A DNA stretch of 64,000 nt from Gyromitra esculenta (GCA_038503075.1 JBCAML010000005.1:1984001-2048000), one strand, 5' to 3'; positions 12,163 to 24,673 are shown, counted from the stretch's first letter. The notes: a model not told the origin generated them from the sequence alone. Numbers and translations are program-made.

Positions 12163-14473
12163 ATGGTTTTTTGTAAGTACTTTTGTGGCTGTTCACACAT
12201 CTCTCTCACGCGGCATCCCTAGCCTGATTTGCTTCCGCACCACCCTTTCACGCCTCTGGTGGCATTTTTTGTCCCTTAATGCATCGCATATAATTACCAT
12301 GCCCCGCTCTTTTATGTCTGTTGAATTCTTCTTTTGGGTATCCAACCACTGGGCATCGATGATACTGTCCGAAATACTCACTTATTCTTCCTTTGTTCGT
12401 TTATCTACCCTCTCTGCTTTACCTTTTTTGGACGTCCGCTCTTTCTATTAAAAACCATACCGAGGCTGTCGGCTGGGCTCATTAATAAACTTTGTCAAGT
12501 TGTTGGACCCTGAGCTAATACAAACCGGCGGCGTGCCGTACTGGCGCCATCGCTGGAATACTGTCATGGTAGCCCTGAAACATCGCGTAACAAAATTGCT
12601 GCGCGGGGGAGAGTGGATGGGTAGAAATGATCTCGATTATGGATCTGGAGGTGGTCTCCATGAGAGGTCTCCCCTTCTGAGAGGCGATAGCAACGGCTAC
12701 GGGAACGTGAACGGTCATATTAATGGGAATGGGAATAGAACGTATCGCCTTGGAGGGAGGACTAACAAGTTGATGAGATATGTTTACAATAAGTGCAGGA
12801 TTGTGCTCTTTAGCAATTATGCGAACTTCATGTTGGTTTTTGTGCCACTGGGGATATTGTCTGGGCTCTTGGGTTGGAGTCCAACAGCGACGTTCGCGTT
12901 GAACTTTTTGGCGATTATTCCGTTGGCAGCATTGCTGAGTTTTGCGACTGAGGAGCTAGCGGTGTTGGTTGGACAGACCATTGGAGGGCTGTTGAATGCA
13001 ACGTTTGGGAATGCAGTTGAGCTGATTGTAAGGACTGAACATTTAATTGTTGACCTGGATGGTACTAGGAGCGAGGTTCACTAACATTGGTTTTTTTCCA
13101 CCTCGAAGGTTAGCATTGTCGCTTTGACTAAAGGCGAAATCCGCATTGTGCAGGCTAGCATGCTGGGAAGTATCCTGTCTAACATGCTTTTGGTAAGGTG
13201 GAATTTGTTCTTTTCTTCACCAGAGTGCACTCAACTGACAATTATCCATCCAGGTCCTCGGAATGTGCTTCTTCTTTGGCGGTTTGAAATATCCGGAGCA
13301 GACTTTCAATAGTACTGTAGCTTCTACCATGTCTTCCCTCATGGCAGTCGCAACTGCGTCTCTTATAATACCCGCTGCCCTCTACTCTACTCTTGAAGTA
13401 TCTGACGGGGAATCCCTCGCACTTATTCTCCACCTCTCACGCGGCACCTCTATCGTACTCCTCATCCTTTACTTTCTTTACCTTATATTCCAGCTGAGAA
13501 CGCATGGCTACCTTTTCGAAGAGGAAGAAGAGTCTCTCGGCAGCTCCAACGAATCTGCTCCTGCTCACGAGGGAGGGTCTCTCAGCGCCCCCGAAGCTGG
13601 TATAGTTCTTGTTGCTGTGACTGTGACTGTCGCTGTTTGCGCAGAATATTTGGTTGGCTCGATCGATAGCATTGTTACCAGCTCAGGCATTAGCAAGACA
13701 TTTATTGGGTTAATTTTGATCCCGATTGTGGGGAACGCAGCCGAACATGTTACTGCAGTTGTGGTGGCCATGAAGGATAAGGTATACAATCTTCTAGCTT
13801 TCTCGTCTGGCCCGCTTTCGGCTTATTGCCTGCATCCTTCTTTCCCTCTGTTTCCATGAGAGAAAAACGTGGATTGGGCCTGCTTGTCTGTTGAGTTGTT
13901 GGGCTTTCTATTTCCCTCTGTGTTTCACGTTTACACGCATGCTCCCATGAACCCCTTACTACTCTTCAGCCCAAACTTTCTGTCTATGCAACGCTTGGTA
14001 CCACTCTCACTATAATGTAACCTGGAGCTAACCACAATATACTGATTCTAGATGGACCTTTCAATCGGCGTCGCTATCGGTAGCAGCATGCAAATTGCAC
14101 TTCTAGTCACTCCCTTCCTCGTTATTCTGGGCTGGATCATTGGACAGCCAATGAGTCTTTATTTTCAGACCTTTGAGACGGTTGTATTCTTCATAAGCGT
14201 GCTTATAACGAATTACTTGATTCAGGATGGAAAGAGCAATTATTTGGAGGGGGCTATGTTAATGGGCACGTGGGTACTCCTTTTCATTTTGTTGTGTGGC
14301 ATGAGTTTTGTGGGAGGCAACTTCTTGGCGGACTTGGCATATAGGTTTGCTAGGATGATTAAATGTGATGATGAGCTAATTAGGATGCGATTCGTGCTTC
14401 TAGATACGTTATCATTGCGATCAGCTTCTATGTATACCCAGACCCTGTTGGCAAGGGTTTTTCACCAAGTTAG
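12163..14473 (+). CDS. Vacuolar Ca2+/H+ exchanger, CAX/VCX1 family
   Basis: Exons 12163-12172, 12465-13027, 13109-13192, 13254-13781, 14052-14269 and 14404-14473 give 490 residues. CAX proteins use the proton gradient to load Ca2+ into the vacuole. Both ion-binding repeats are present: GNAVELIV (c-1) followed by [20 protein letters not shown], and [16 protein letters not shown] (c-2), followed by [19 protein letters not shown]. About eleven membrane segments and an acidic EEEEE loop between the halves are visible. The C-terminus [13 protein letters not shown] after the last intron matches the family. The first exon (10 nt) and first intron (292 nt) are the weak part; a simpler start is ATG 12566 in exon 2, losing about 44 residues. 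Intron 4 is 270 nt, long for this window. Intron 5 stays open in frame with exon 5. Confidence 0.9.
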
Positions 14474-17400
14474 AGTCAAGCCACCAATGTCTTGATGTTT
14501 TGAGACCCTACGTACTTATGTTGTAGACAATAAACCACACCAAACCAACATGCTGTCCTGTCCTTTTTTCCCCTACAATTACACACACGTCCTCATACAC
14601 CTCATCATCACGTCACAGAATACAAAAACGAAAAACATAAAAACGAAAAAGATAAACGCGTGGGGAAAAGTTGGTTAAAACTATCTAGGCCTGCATAACA
14701 TTATGAAGCTCTTTTTTTCTTTAGAATATATATCTTTGCATACTTATGCTTTATTTTCTTCCCTCCCTAGCCCCCTCTTTGGTGCCCTGGACTCGCATGG
14801 TCGAGAAAATTGATGGGCTTTTTTAAGGGGAGAACAAGGGCAGTGTTTGGGATGGTATACGTACACCCTTTTAGTTCTGTTATTTCATGTGTGTTTTTTT
14901 TATATTTTATATAGTGTTGGACTTTTTGTACAATCAGTGATATAGGTTCTGGAAAAATGGGGTTGAGGGGAAGGTTTTGTGGCTATATTGGCTATGGGAT
15001 TTTTTTTGCTTGTTTAATGATTTTGTATTTAGTCTGGGTTTTTGTGCTATCTGCCAGTGAATTTTTGCTATCTATTTAATTCGGTATTCTGCTACTAGCC
15101 TTGTTTCTCTCCATGGGCTAAATAGTAGTTTGAGTGGGCAAAGCGGGTTCCCAGCCCTCTGTACTCAGTGATCTACCAAGGAAGGTGTGAATTTAAATAA
15201 CGGTGCGAAGAGCACAGTAAGGCTAACAGTAAGATTTGATATTCAATATCGGTTTTAATCGTGCTTCTCCAGAAGCCTCAGCCTCGTATTCTAGAATAGG
15301 CGGGTAGATTACTACTATTATATGGTCGAGGGGTGGGGTTGGTTGGCCGGTCGGTACTCGGATACATCATGAAGAACCCGAAAACAAGGGTATTAAGCTG
15401 ATCAATCAATAAGTTGATATACTCTAGCTAGATCCAGCCAACTAGAAACCCCAGCCTAGAACATACATCTTTAGGTTCTTTATGTGGTATCCGAGTACCA
15501 GCCACGGCTAGATATCCACTTGTTTTTTAATTTTCTTTTTTTTAGTCTTTTTGGTTTTGGTTTTGGTTTTGGTATCGCTCCTTCTTTTACATGGACTACC
15601 TAAAGAGCAAGGCCGCAATATATAAGTACCAGCACGGCACAACTATTAGCCGGAGAGGAGGAAGGGAGATTACTTTGAGGCTATCAAATGAGGAGATCAG
15701 CCTTTATTTTTTTGTGAATATGCGTATTTGTGGGAACGCTCGATGGCCGGCGGTGCGGGCGGAGCTGGAGTGACTGCGGCGCGTGGTGCGCTTTTTTTTT
15801 TAGATGCACGTGTTGGGTTTAGATCGATGGTCGGGATGGTTTGCTCCCGACTTTCGGCACTTGACGCAGGTTTTTGGTTGGCGTGACTTGATATTGCATG
15901 TATGTTACACCTGCATCTTAAAAGACAGTTCGAGGGAATGATATCTCACCTCGTCAAAAGATCACGGGATGTCACTCGGCGGCTTTGTTTGGTCGAGGAC
16001 CTGATTACACCCATAGGTAAAACATCACTATGAGGAAAACTCGACTAGTTCTAAGTAGGCTCTTTTTGGCCTGTACCTTGGCTTTAAATTTGTCACAGTG
16101 AAAGATCTGGGAGGGATGTGGAGGTGTACGCCATATTAATCATCCTAGGAGTATTTATTAAGCTTTGAGAAATTCACTGTTCTTTCATAGATGTGTGTAC
16201 TCTGTGCGTACTGACACCCGATGACTAGAAAGTGTCGCCGTCGGTAATTTCTAACACCATATCCTCATGTATCTCATTATTTAAGGGCCCCTTATTTCGT
16301 GCTACATACATGGGGGAAGGTTGTTTTGCCAGACCCACGTCAGCTGCCATATTGTTTAGTAGCAATTCTGGTTTTAGCGCGAGTATAAACCCCCCCCCTC
16401 CTTTGCTCTTCCTCCCCTTTCGATTCCCACAGCATACCGCGGATCTGAAAGATGCAGCGGTTTTTTGTATTAGTAGAGCCAGCTCTTTAAACATTACTCA
16501 ACGATCGCAAGTTGTACAAACAAGGTATGGATGTTGGATCGATACATCATTGGATTTAGATTTCACAGGCCAGCAGCAACACTTGTTTAGTTGCCAGGGC
16601 GCTGGCGATGTATGGGCCAGTACCTAAATATGGGGGAGAGGCAGTTCGAGCTCGGTTTTTCTCTCATCTAAAGCCAACTTGAGCCTTCGAGCCTATGATA
16701 CGAGAAATATTCCAAGCACTAGCAGCCTTGAGTGGTAAATTTCAGATATTTTCTTCGGAACACAAGACCCTCCTGGACCCAGGAAGCTAGATGTGTTCTC
16801 CAGTACGTGGCGGTCTCTAGGGATCGATTTTAGCCGCAGGGATGGGGCAAATACTTAGCTTAGTCTTCGTTTCGTGCCTGACCGATATCGATGAGCGACC
16901 TGCTTGTGTGTGTCAAACCCACATTCGGTTTAGACAGGTTCGTTTTTATTCAGGTGTTAGTATCTGGAGTACCTACCCCGTCAAGCGAGGACTATCCGAG
17001 ACAGGCTGGAACGTCATTTCTCTAAGCCTAATCACGCAAACTTTTGGAAAAGATTCTCCACCGGTATGTATTTTTTGCTATAGCTGTAGGCCTAGAAAGA
17101 GTTTACGCGAAGTGCTAGGGTAATTTTTGGATTAGATAGGGCACGAGAGCCTCGATAGATATAGTCATATAACAGCCTCTAAAGAAAGTAAGCATTTAAC
17201 ATTTGCTTTCGCACGTGCTGTTCTAAAATGAACTGCTGAAACTACTAGTATTGCGTCCTATTACTGAGGGTTCTACTTAGGTGCTCATTAAATACTGGGA
17301 AATGTGACAGCAAGCCAAACCCCGCCAACCACAACTCCAAATAAACAGAATCGATCAAATCATGAGCCAATCTCCATTCCATAGCCAAATATATATAGTT

Positions 17401-17731
17401 GCGCTTAGCAACCATTGTCTCTTCGTCGCTGTACCTGGTTTAGTTACTTTAAGGGGTGGGGGGCGCGCGCAGCTTGTTGCAAAATTTCCCGCTATTTAAC
17501 GAACACCTAAGTACCCCTGAGATCTTTGGTAGGCATTTGGGAATCCGGAATTTGGGGCCCTTATATTGGCAGAACTCCTGTATATATAGTGCCTGCTTTG
17601 GCTTATATCTTGTTTGGTATCCTAAGTTCAAATAATACTCGACCATGGTATACACGCGAGCGATTAAACCGAGTGATATATTATGATAGAAATACACTAG
17701 GTTCTTATAACTAATCGTCTTTTTTCTTCAT
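14474..17731. other. Long spacer, no gene recognised
   Basis: About 3.3 kb of AT-rich DNA. The first 600 bases are T-rich 3' flank of the exchanger. A (TTTTGG)n tract lies at 15548-15572. A minus-strand frame at 16225-16494 (89 codons, ATG start, contains LNNEIHEDMVLEITDGDTF) and the overlapping plus-strand frame are the only long ones; neither is recognisable. Confidence 0.5.
15548..15572. repeat. TTTTGG hexanucleotide tandem repeat
   Basis: Four near-perfect copies of a TTTTGG unit in a T-rich spacer. Simple repeat, no function inferred. Confidence 0.85.
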
Positions 17732-17885
17732 ATCTCAAAAAAAGGTTACAACCTAGCAATTATATAAAGATGGGGAAATGTCTAGAATACCGTGGGTCTT
17801 GGCCGGTCAAGGCTCATGATATTCTAGACATTTTCCCGTATTTTTTGTCGGTCAAGAAATAAAGGTGGCTTGATTTTTTTGAGAT
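17732..17885. repeat. Nested inverted repeat, MITE-like fold-back element
   Basis: Two nested inverted repeats share a centre. Outer arms ATCTCAAAAAAA (17732-17743) and its complement (17874-17885) lie about 154 bp apart end to end. Inner arms (17773-17789 and 17820-17837) pair GGGAAA(A)TGTCTAGAATA with one bulged base around a 30-nt loop. The motif GGTCAAG occurs in the loop and again at 17850-17856. Size, AT-richness and terminal inversion suggest a miniature inverted-repeat transposable element; no clear target-site duplication was found. Confidence 0.55.
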
Positions 17886-19119
17886 GTAGGGACACTGCAC
17901 GGTAGATGGCTAGGGGCTGTTGGTTACAGTAAAATCATTACACCTTGTTATGTAGTTAATATAATTAGATATTCATAGTAGCGAACAAGTCACTTGTTTA
18001 AACCCTGATAAAACTACCACTTTTTTTCGTATTAAGCCCAAGCCCTGCCAGAGGCGTAGCGCTATGGAAAAAAGAGAGAGAACAGGGCTTCAACTCGACG
18101 CCGAAGATCCCGCCGTGTGAACCTATTCGTAAACAGCCTCGTCAAGCGATGAAGAATGATCGTAGACGTGGTTTGTTCGGAAAAAGAAAAAAACTGGAGC
18201 CTCAGATGTTAAACGACTGCCAAGGATTCCTTTGCCTCTGTTGGTGAAATCAATCGCGGAAGTGAGGCTAAGGTACTTTTCACCAACGGAATCGTCACCA
18301 TGGAGAAGATCTAACGTGATGCCACTTTGACAAATGTTGAGCTAGGCGCACGAAAAATCTGCAGGGATGGTCGAGGCTCAAGTGTGGGGTGGAAGCGGTG
18401 TCTTGAGCCGTGTAAACCCATCCAGGCTGGCTGTGACCTCCCTATTTTCAGCTCTGTAGTTTCAGTTGGCAGGGGTCTCTGGATATCAACCCGTCCAACA
18501 AGTTGACGGCCTTTTAATAAGCATTAAAAACCTCCGCAGAGACTCGAGTATTAATGCTTCTGAAATCCGAGTGATAATTTGTGACTCTATGATACTATGG
18601 CCTCCGCCTTTGGTACAGAACTACTGAAAAGGCCAAAAAAGTGAATTTGCAAAGAGCATAGCGAGTTTGAGAAAGCATGATTTCTGGGACCAAACTTTTT
18701 TTTAAAAAAGTACTGGAATGTGCTCCCAGTAGCCTCAAGAACGACTCCGAAATATAAAGAAGGAACTCAACTATTCAGAGGCCTGCTTTCAGCGTAAGCC
18801 ATGGGGCAAGTGTAGGTTGTATTTTGACGTATTTCGGTGCGATGGTTTGCGGTTGTTGGCTATTCCTGCTAGTGGGTTTATGCTAGTGGGTCTATGATAG
18901 GCCCTATACACTCTCCGCGTAACGCATTACCCTCTAGATTCTTGGGTTATGTACGCGATTCAAGAGGATACAATCTCATTTTTACAAAATCTATCCCAGT
19001 CAATTCGCTCAACCGTCACATTCAACTAGCCATTAGCTCTCGATGCCATATAATATAATTTTTTGCACATTCTTATTCACTTACGCTTTCTTTATACACT
19101 AAACCCTCTCCATATACTT
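17886..19119. other. Spacer, no gene recognised
   Basis: No open frame with family features. It ends in the 3' flank of the complex I gene on the minus strand. Confidence 0.5.
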
Positions 19120-20865
19120 CTACCTGTCGACTTCCCCAAACACCAAATCCATCGTCCCAATGATTGCCACCGCATCTGCCAACAAGTGCCCCCTAGATAT
19201 CTGATCAAACGCTCCAAGATGGGCAAAACCCGGCGCACGAATTTTGCACCTATATGGCCTTTCGCTCCCATCACTTACCACGAACACTCCCATCTCCCCC
19301 TTCGGCGCCTCAATTGCGCTATATGTCTCGCCTGGTGGCACAGCATAGCCCTTCGTGTATAGCAAAAAGTGGTGAATCAGTGCCTCCATATTCTCCTTCA
19401 TCGCACTCCTCGGCGGTGGGCTGATCTTGAAGTCTTCGACACGAATGGGACCAGGAGGCATCTTATTTAAACACTGGTGAATGATCCTGAGACTCTGCCT
19501 GAACTCCTCCATACGACAGAGGTAACGGTCATAACAGTCACCATTGATACCGACCGGCACGTCGAACTCGACTTGGTCGTAGGCATCATATGGTTGCGAT
19601 TTGCGGATATCCCAGGGGACACCAGATCCACGAAGCATCACGCCAGTGAAGGAGTAATTGAGGGCATCAGCGGCGGGCACGACACCGATGCCCATGGTAC
19701 GTGCGGTCCAGATACGGTTGTCGGTAAGGAGCTCCTCAGTCTCGTCAATACGATCACCAAATTGCGTCGCCCATTGGTAGATATCATCGAGAAGACCGAT
19801 CGGGATGTCCTGATGGACACCGCCGGGGCGGACATATGCGGCGTGGAGACGCGCGCCAGAGACACGTTCGTAAAATTCCTTGATGGAAGGTTAGAGAGGT
19901 ATTATCTGAAGTAGTATAAGGTTTAAATACCATCAACTTCTCACGTTCCTCAAATCCCCACAAAAAGGGTGTTAGTGCGCCGACATCTGAGAAAGGGTGT
20001 CAGAGTAACAGGTATCCGGTCGAGCTTTTGGGAGTAAAAAAACGCTTACCCATAGCGTGTGACAAGACTGACATAAGATGGTTCAAGATACGAGTGATCT
20101 CCCCAAATAGAGTACGAATGAATTTTGCTCTCTCCGGAATCTCAATGTTGAGCAACTTCTCAACGGCCAGAGAGAAACATTGCTCATTGGTCATCCTTCA
20201 GCGTAAAAGCAGAATATCAACGTTTGTTCAACTTCGAAATAAATTCCCTGAGGGCACACCTACATGGAGACATAGTCCAGACGATCAAAGTACGGTAAAG
20301 CCTGGAGATAGGTCTTATACTCAATCAACTTCTCTGTACCTCTGTGTAGAAGCCCGACATGCGGATCAGCACGAATGATTTGCTCTCCATTTAGTTCTAG
20401 GATCAATCGAAGCACTCCATGAGCAGCTGGGTGTTGAGGTCCCTGTAGTTATCGTTAGCGGAGGTCCTATGATATCTAGTATTACTTTCAGGATAGCGAG
20501 TAAGGTAACACACGAAATTGACAGTATAGTGTCTAATTTTTCTGTTTTCGACTTTGTGTTCTGAGCCTACATCGTCGTCCATTATATCTAAAGCGCCGAT
20601 TAGTCCAGGATTAACACAGCTTTCCATTTACTCTTCTATCTTAACAATTCTCTGGAAATTTATTGAGAAAAAACATACATCTATGGTCCTCCACCCCACT
20701 GCCGGGTGTTTCCGTTAGGGTAGTCGGCTGGTAAGCTTGCGCTTTGGATATCCGGGTATTGGAGAACGGGCGAATGGCAATTGCCCTCAACGCCGGATTC
20801 GCCGCAAGGGCGGGCGGCCGGGCGAGGCACAGTCTCTTCGCAGCCAGGCGAGCAAAATATGCCAT
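19120..20865 (-). CDS. NADH:ubiquinone oxidoreductase 49 kDa subunit (NDUFS2/NuoD homologue), mitochondrial
   Basis: Six minus-strand exons (20865-20679, 20587-20514, 20442-20264, 20195-20050, 19986-19931, 19878-19120) give 466 residues. This is the core complex I subunit that, with the 20 kDa (PSST/NDUFS7) subunit, forms the quinone pocket in the matrix arm. The first ~40 residues are Arg/Ala-rich without acids, a mitochondrial presequence. Signature segments are [78 protein letters not shown] and the C-terminus [10 protein letters not shown]. The joins restore codons exactly (for instance VSM|MTNEQ and [17 protein letters not shown]). Introns are 52-91 nt. The start ATG is 271 bp from the divergent phosphatase start. 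Confidence 0.97.
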
Positions 20866-21136
20866 GTTGAGCGGTGATTGCTGGTCAATTGAAGAAGAAG
20901 AGATGTAGGACGCGAGAGGAACGACACCGGGGGGCGATAGTTGACGTCTTCTTTGAAACAGACCGGCGGGATGACTAAGATGACGCGGTTATTGGCTCCA
21001 GGGAGCCGTGAACAGCCTCACCAGGACCATATCGGGTATTTTCTGACCTCAATCAACGGTAGAGCCGGGTAACAAAATTTGGCCCCGCCTATGCCCCACC
21101 ACGAGAAACAGCTCCGATCCAAATCTGAACTTCGCA
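20866..21136. promoter_or_regulatory. Shared 271-bp divergent promoter (complex I subunit / MDP1-like)
   Basis: The only DNA between two head-to-head start codons, so both promoters and leaders must lie here. No TATA box is evident. Confidence 0.6.
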
Positions 21137-21736
21137 ATGCCTAACAAGAACGCAAAAGTCGCTCCTAACTCCTCCTCAACGGGGGCTGTCCTTCCCAAAA
21201 CACTATCCGATGGTGGGTCACTCCCAAGTCTCTTTGTCTTTGACCTGGACTACACTCTGTGGCCTTTCTGGGTGGACACTCACCCAACACCACCGTTCCG
21301 GTTCTCAACACCAACAACCGTGATCGACCGCCGAAATAACCCCTACAGCTTCTACGACTCTGTTCCACATATCTTACATGCTTTGCGCGATAAAGATATA
21401 CTCATTGCCGCGGCGTCGCGGACCCATGCACCGGCAGACGCGCGGCAGATGCTATCTCTTCTAGAGATAGAAAAAGACAAGGCAATTGATTATTTCAATT
21501 ATATGGAGATATATCCTGGCTCCAAAATTACGCATTTCAAGCGACTGGCTAAATCTACGGGAATTGAGTATGAGGACATGCTGTTCTTTGACGACGAGCT
21601 GCGGAATGCAGAAGTTGATGAGAGACTGGGTGTTTGTATGGTCCATGTTCCAGATGGCGTGGAGCCGGGGGTTGTTGATAAGGGCATTGAAGAGTGGAGA
21701 AGGAGAAGAAAAGCGAAGGGGGTTGAGGACGAGTAG
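21137..21736 (+). CDS. Magnesium-dependent phosphatase-1 (MDP-1) type HAD phosphatase
   Basis: Single-exon, 199 residues. MDP-1 is a HAD-superfamily phosphatase reported to act on protein phosphotyrosine and on sugar phosphates from glycation repair. The nucleophile motif is FDLDYTLWPFW (DxDxT, first Asp about residue 36), preceded by a flexible N-terminus of about 30 residues. HAD motif II is seen in AAASRTH, and motif III/IV in the lysine of GSKITHFKRL and the acidic pair of MLFFDDELRN. YFNYMEIYPGSK is characteristic of MDP-1. The tail is basic and acidic. Length matches fungal family members. The in vivo substrate cannot be inferred. Confidence 0.92.
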   Translation: MPNKNAKVAPNSSSTGAVLPKTLSDGGSLPSLFVFDLDYTLWPFWVDTHPTPPFRFSTPTTVIDRRNNPYSFYDSVPHILHALRDKDILIAAASRTHAPADARQMLSLLEIEKDKAIDYFNYMEIYPGSKITHFKRLAKSTGIEYEDMLFFDDELRNAEVDERLGVCMVHVPDGVEPGVVDKGIEEWRRRRKAKGVEDE

Positions 21737-22574
21737 AGTGGGGAGTAGTGAGAGACTGTACAATTTTGCTATTTCCTCTTGGAAGGTCTCGCAGGCGGAT
21801 ATACTTTTTCGATCATATAATAAATTTTTTTCTTAAACACTAGCAAAAAAGGCCGCAGCCTTTTCCCTTTTTTGCTGGTATCGGGAGCAGTACTACAACG
21901 AGCAATGAGGTACGAATGCCAGCCACCACTAGCGGGTTGTTTGTACATTGGGGGAAAAAAACAAAACAAATGCAAGCGTTCAACGGGTTACAGGTATTTT
22001 ATAATTTAATAGACTGTTACTGTGTACAAGATTTAATATCAACTGTTCACAGCAGCTATCTTTGGTTTCTGGTACATAGTATTCCTTTTCGCTTTTGTAC
22101 ACATCCCGAGTCTTTTCTCCCAACTTACTATCCCTCTGTAGATTTTTTTCTTGAGAGAAATATGCGGAGAGGTGCTTGGACACAATTCGTATGCACGCCA
22201 TTTGGGAGGTAGGCAGTTGGATTGGACTTCTTCTTTCGTGTCTGTTTCTTTTTAATAGTGGTATTGCTGCTGCTGATGGGATAAATACTAGAGCTTTAGT
22301 TATTTGCGCTGAAAGCTATCGGCGATTCTCAGAGCTATCTCCGCCTCCACCCGGCGCCGGCGCGGCTAAGATTTCGTACTTTCTAGAATGTATAAGACCC
22401 CAAACCCTTTTCAATTCATCATATTTTTACGTCCCGAACTCCAAGTCGAATCACACGTAATTATCATACAACCAAAGAAACAGAAACAGAAAAAACTATA
22501 CAAATTTAAAGCACAAAAAAAGACCAAAAGAAGTAAAAACCGCATTTTCTTTTATTTTCTCCCCTTACTAATTT
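21737..22574. other. Intergenic spacer between convergent genes
   Basis: AT-rich 3' flanks of the phosphatase (+) and NUG1 (-). No supportable gene. Confidence 0.5.
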
Positions 22575-24284
22575 TTACTCCCCCATATCAACTTCCATAA
22601 TCTCCTCAGTGTCATCGCCCCATAATCCATCCAACTTAAACTCTGCCGCCCACTCCTTCACGATCTCCTTCTGATCAGCAGTAGCAGTAGCATCGCTATA
22701 GTCCTCCTTAACCCCGCCCTGCGACTTTGCTGCTGCCACGGCAGCGATAGTGTTTGCCAACGCAGGCGGATCGATCCAACCCTGGATGCGGCCGTCGCGC
22801 CAGTCCATAATCACCGCTTTAGCGGCAGCATCAATATTCGGGATGCCACCCTTTCCGAGCCTGCCACGTTTGCGCGCTACCTGGACTAGGAAGTCGTGAG
22901 TGATGTCGCGGGCAGTGTTGAGCGCCGGGAGATCGTATAGAGCTAGTAACTTCGCAAATAGAGCCTCGGAGGTGGACAGACGCTTAATGAGTAAGGTGAT
23001 GGCTGGGACAGGATCGTCGATTTGTTTCGGCGGGACTGCATTCAGGAGGATCAGACGCGATTGGTCGTCTTTGCTTGTGCCTTCGCTGGAACCGGGGAAA
23101 ACGATGCCGGGGGAGTCGATCAGTTTGAGTTTCTTGTCGAGCTTGACTTCGCGGAGGGAGGTTGTGACGCCAGCTTCTGCGCCGGTGGGACAGGCGGCGG
23201 CGGAACCACCGAGACGGCCGGTGAGTGCGTTGATAACTGAGGATTTGCCGACGTTAGGATATCCGATGACGCTAACGGAGACGGAGCGCTTCAGCTGCTT
23301 CAAGTGTGCGAATGATTTCAGTGCCTTTAAGAGCGCAGCAGAGGTGCCCTGCACTGTGAGTGCCTTGTGGTCGAAGGTATGTGCATTTGGTGCAGAGTTA
23401 CTAGCACGGAGCGGCAGCGTAGGGAAGTAGCGGCGGAGGTATGTCAACCAATCCCTAAGAACGTTTGGGGGGATGAGGTCAATTTTGTTGAGGATGAGGA
23501 TGAGACGTTTCTCGCCTCCATCGGCGGCCATGATTGCGCGCTCAACTTCGCGAGAGCGGGTACCTTCGGGGTCGCGGGCGTCAAGGACATAGAGGACTAC
23601 ATCGGCGGCATCGACGACTTGTTTGAACATCTTATCGAATGCACGGCGGGAAGTGTCTTTGGCGACATTGGTGGTGGCTTCGTCGTCTTCATCTTCGGAA
23701 AATTCGCCCTCGCCGCTGGAATCACCATGCTCGGCTTCAAATTCAGCGGCGCGGGCGCGTGCAGAGGCGAGTAGAGCGGCCATGGCGGAGGGGCCTTCCT
23801 ATGGAGGTGTCAATATTTATTTGATAATGATTGAGAAAAGTACGAGGGAAAAACTGACTCCAGAGTCACTCATATCCTCATCCATCTCATCACTATCATC
23901 CTCATCCACAAAGTCTTCCGCAGCATCAGCATCAACCATAACCTCTTCACTAGTATCTCCCGCCTTCTTCTTTGCCTTTGCCTCTTCCCGTTTTCTCTGC
24001 TGTTCCTCCGCCTTTGTTCTCCTCTCGTCTTCAATCTGTGATAGCAGCCGGTCTTTGTACGGGAAACTGTTGGGGATGTTCAATTTCTCATTTTTCTTTT
24101 TCCGTTGCAATTCGGGGTGTTTCCTGATTTCTTTGCGTTCTTTGCGTTGCTTCTCAGCACCGCGCTTCTCGATCTTGTGTCTCAGGCGGACGGGGACACG
24201 CTTTGACTTCTTTTCTGGGGTTGATTTTTAGGATGTGGGGGTTTAGTGTAAAAGGGTAGGAATTGACTTACTTGGTTTAACCAT
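22575..24284 (-). CDS. NUG1: Nuclear/nucleolar GTP-binding protein Nug1 (GNL3/nucleostemin family)
   Basis: Three minus-strand exons (24284-24272, 24214-23859, 23798-22575) give 530 residues. Nug1 is a circularly permuted GTPase needed for 60S subunit maturation and export. The permuted order is visible: G4 LNKIDLIP (about 227) comes before G1 GYPNVGKSS (302-310) and G3 DSPG (351-354), with G2-type Thr in GVTTSLREV between. The basic N-terminus MVKPKKKSKRVPVRLRHKIE and NSFPYKDRLL match the GN3L/Grn1 domain. An acidic linker follows (VDEDDSDEMDEDMSD). The 13-nt first exon is set by an AAGTAAGT donor and a frame-exact join; intron 2 joins DSG to EGPSAM. Introns are 57 and 60 nt. It is divergent from the Mrx8-like GTPase. 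Confidence 0.95.
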
Positions 24285-24530
24285 TGTGGAGGTGGACTGG
24301 AGAGGTTGTTTGGATTTGCTGCGGTTGAGATAAGTTCTTGTCGAGGGAAGCTTTTTTCTCCCGCTCTTTTTCTTTTTTGATCGTGGGAGATTTTCCGGGC
24401 GAGTGTGTGCCGGGTAACTCTCACATGGGCTTATCCGATAAGATCGGCGATACCCCGCCAAACATCTAGAAACAATTACAGTCCAGCACAACGATCCAGT
24501 TTCTCTCGTTTAAAGGAGAGGGGTGATTGG

Positions 24531-24673
24531 TAGAGCAGTGGAGGGATCGCAAGACAGAGGGTATAATGAGGCTTGGCTCACAAACTCAATATTTCCACCT
24601 AATGGAGATCAATTTGCTAGCCAAGCCTGTCCAGCCTCGTTATACCCTCTGCCTCGCAACCCCCACTGCTCTA
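24531..24673. repeat. Long imperfect inverted repeat in the NUG1/Mrx8-like promoter
   Basis: Left arm 24531-24577 and right arm 24619-24673 are complementary over about 45 bp: TAGAGCAGTGG, then CAGAGGGTATAA, GAGGC and TTGGCT match, with a few substitutions and an extra 8-9 bases in the right arm. The spacer is about 41 bp. It would fold into one long hairpin. It sits in the 610-bp divergent promoter. It may be a decayed transposon, a small-RNA precursor or a regulatory hairpin; the TGGTAGAGC stretch resembles a tRNA D-arm but no full tRNA can be folded. Confidence 0.65.

Noticed and set aside
16225..16627. Overlapping frames on both strands
   Set aside because: No recognisable domain, no splice context; composition of the plus frame follows a C-rich tract.
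22900..24231. Long plus-strand frames
   Set aside because: Antisense to NUG1, whose permuted GTPase motifs are decisive.
24523..24600. tRNA gene suggested by TGGTAGAGC
   Set aside because: No B box or acceptor stem; better explained by the inverted repeat.
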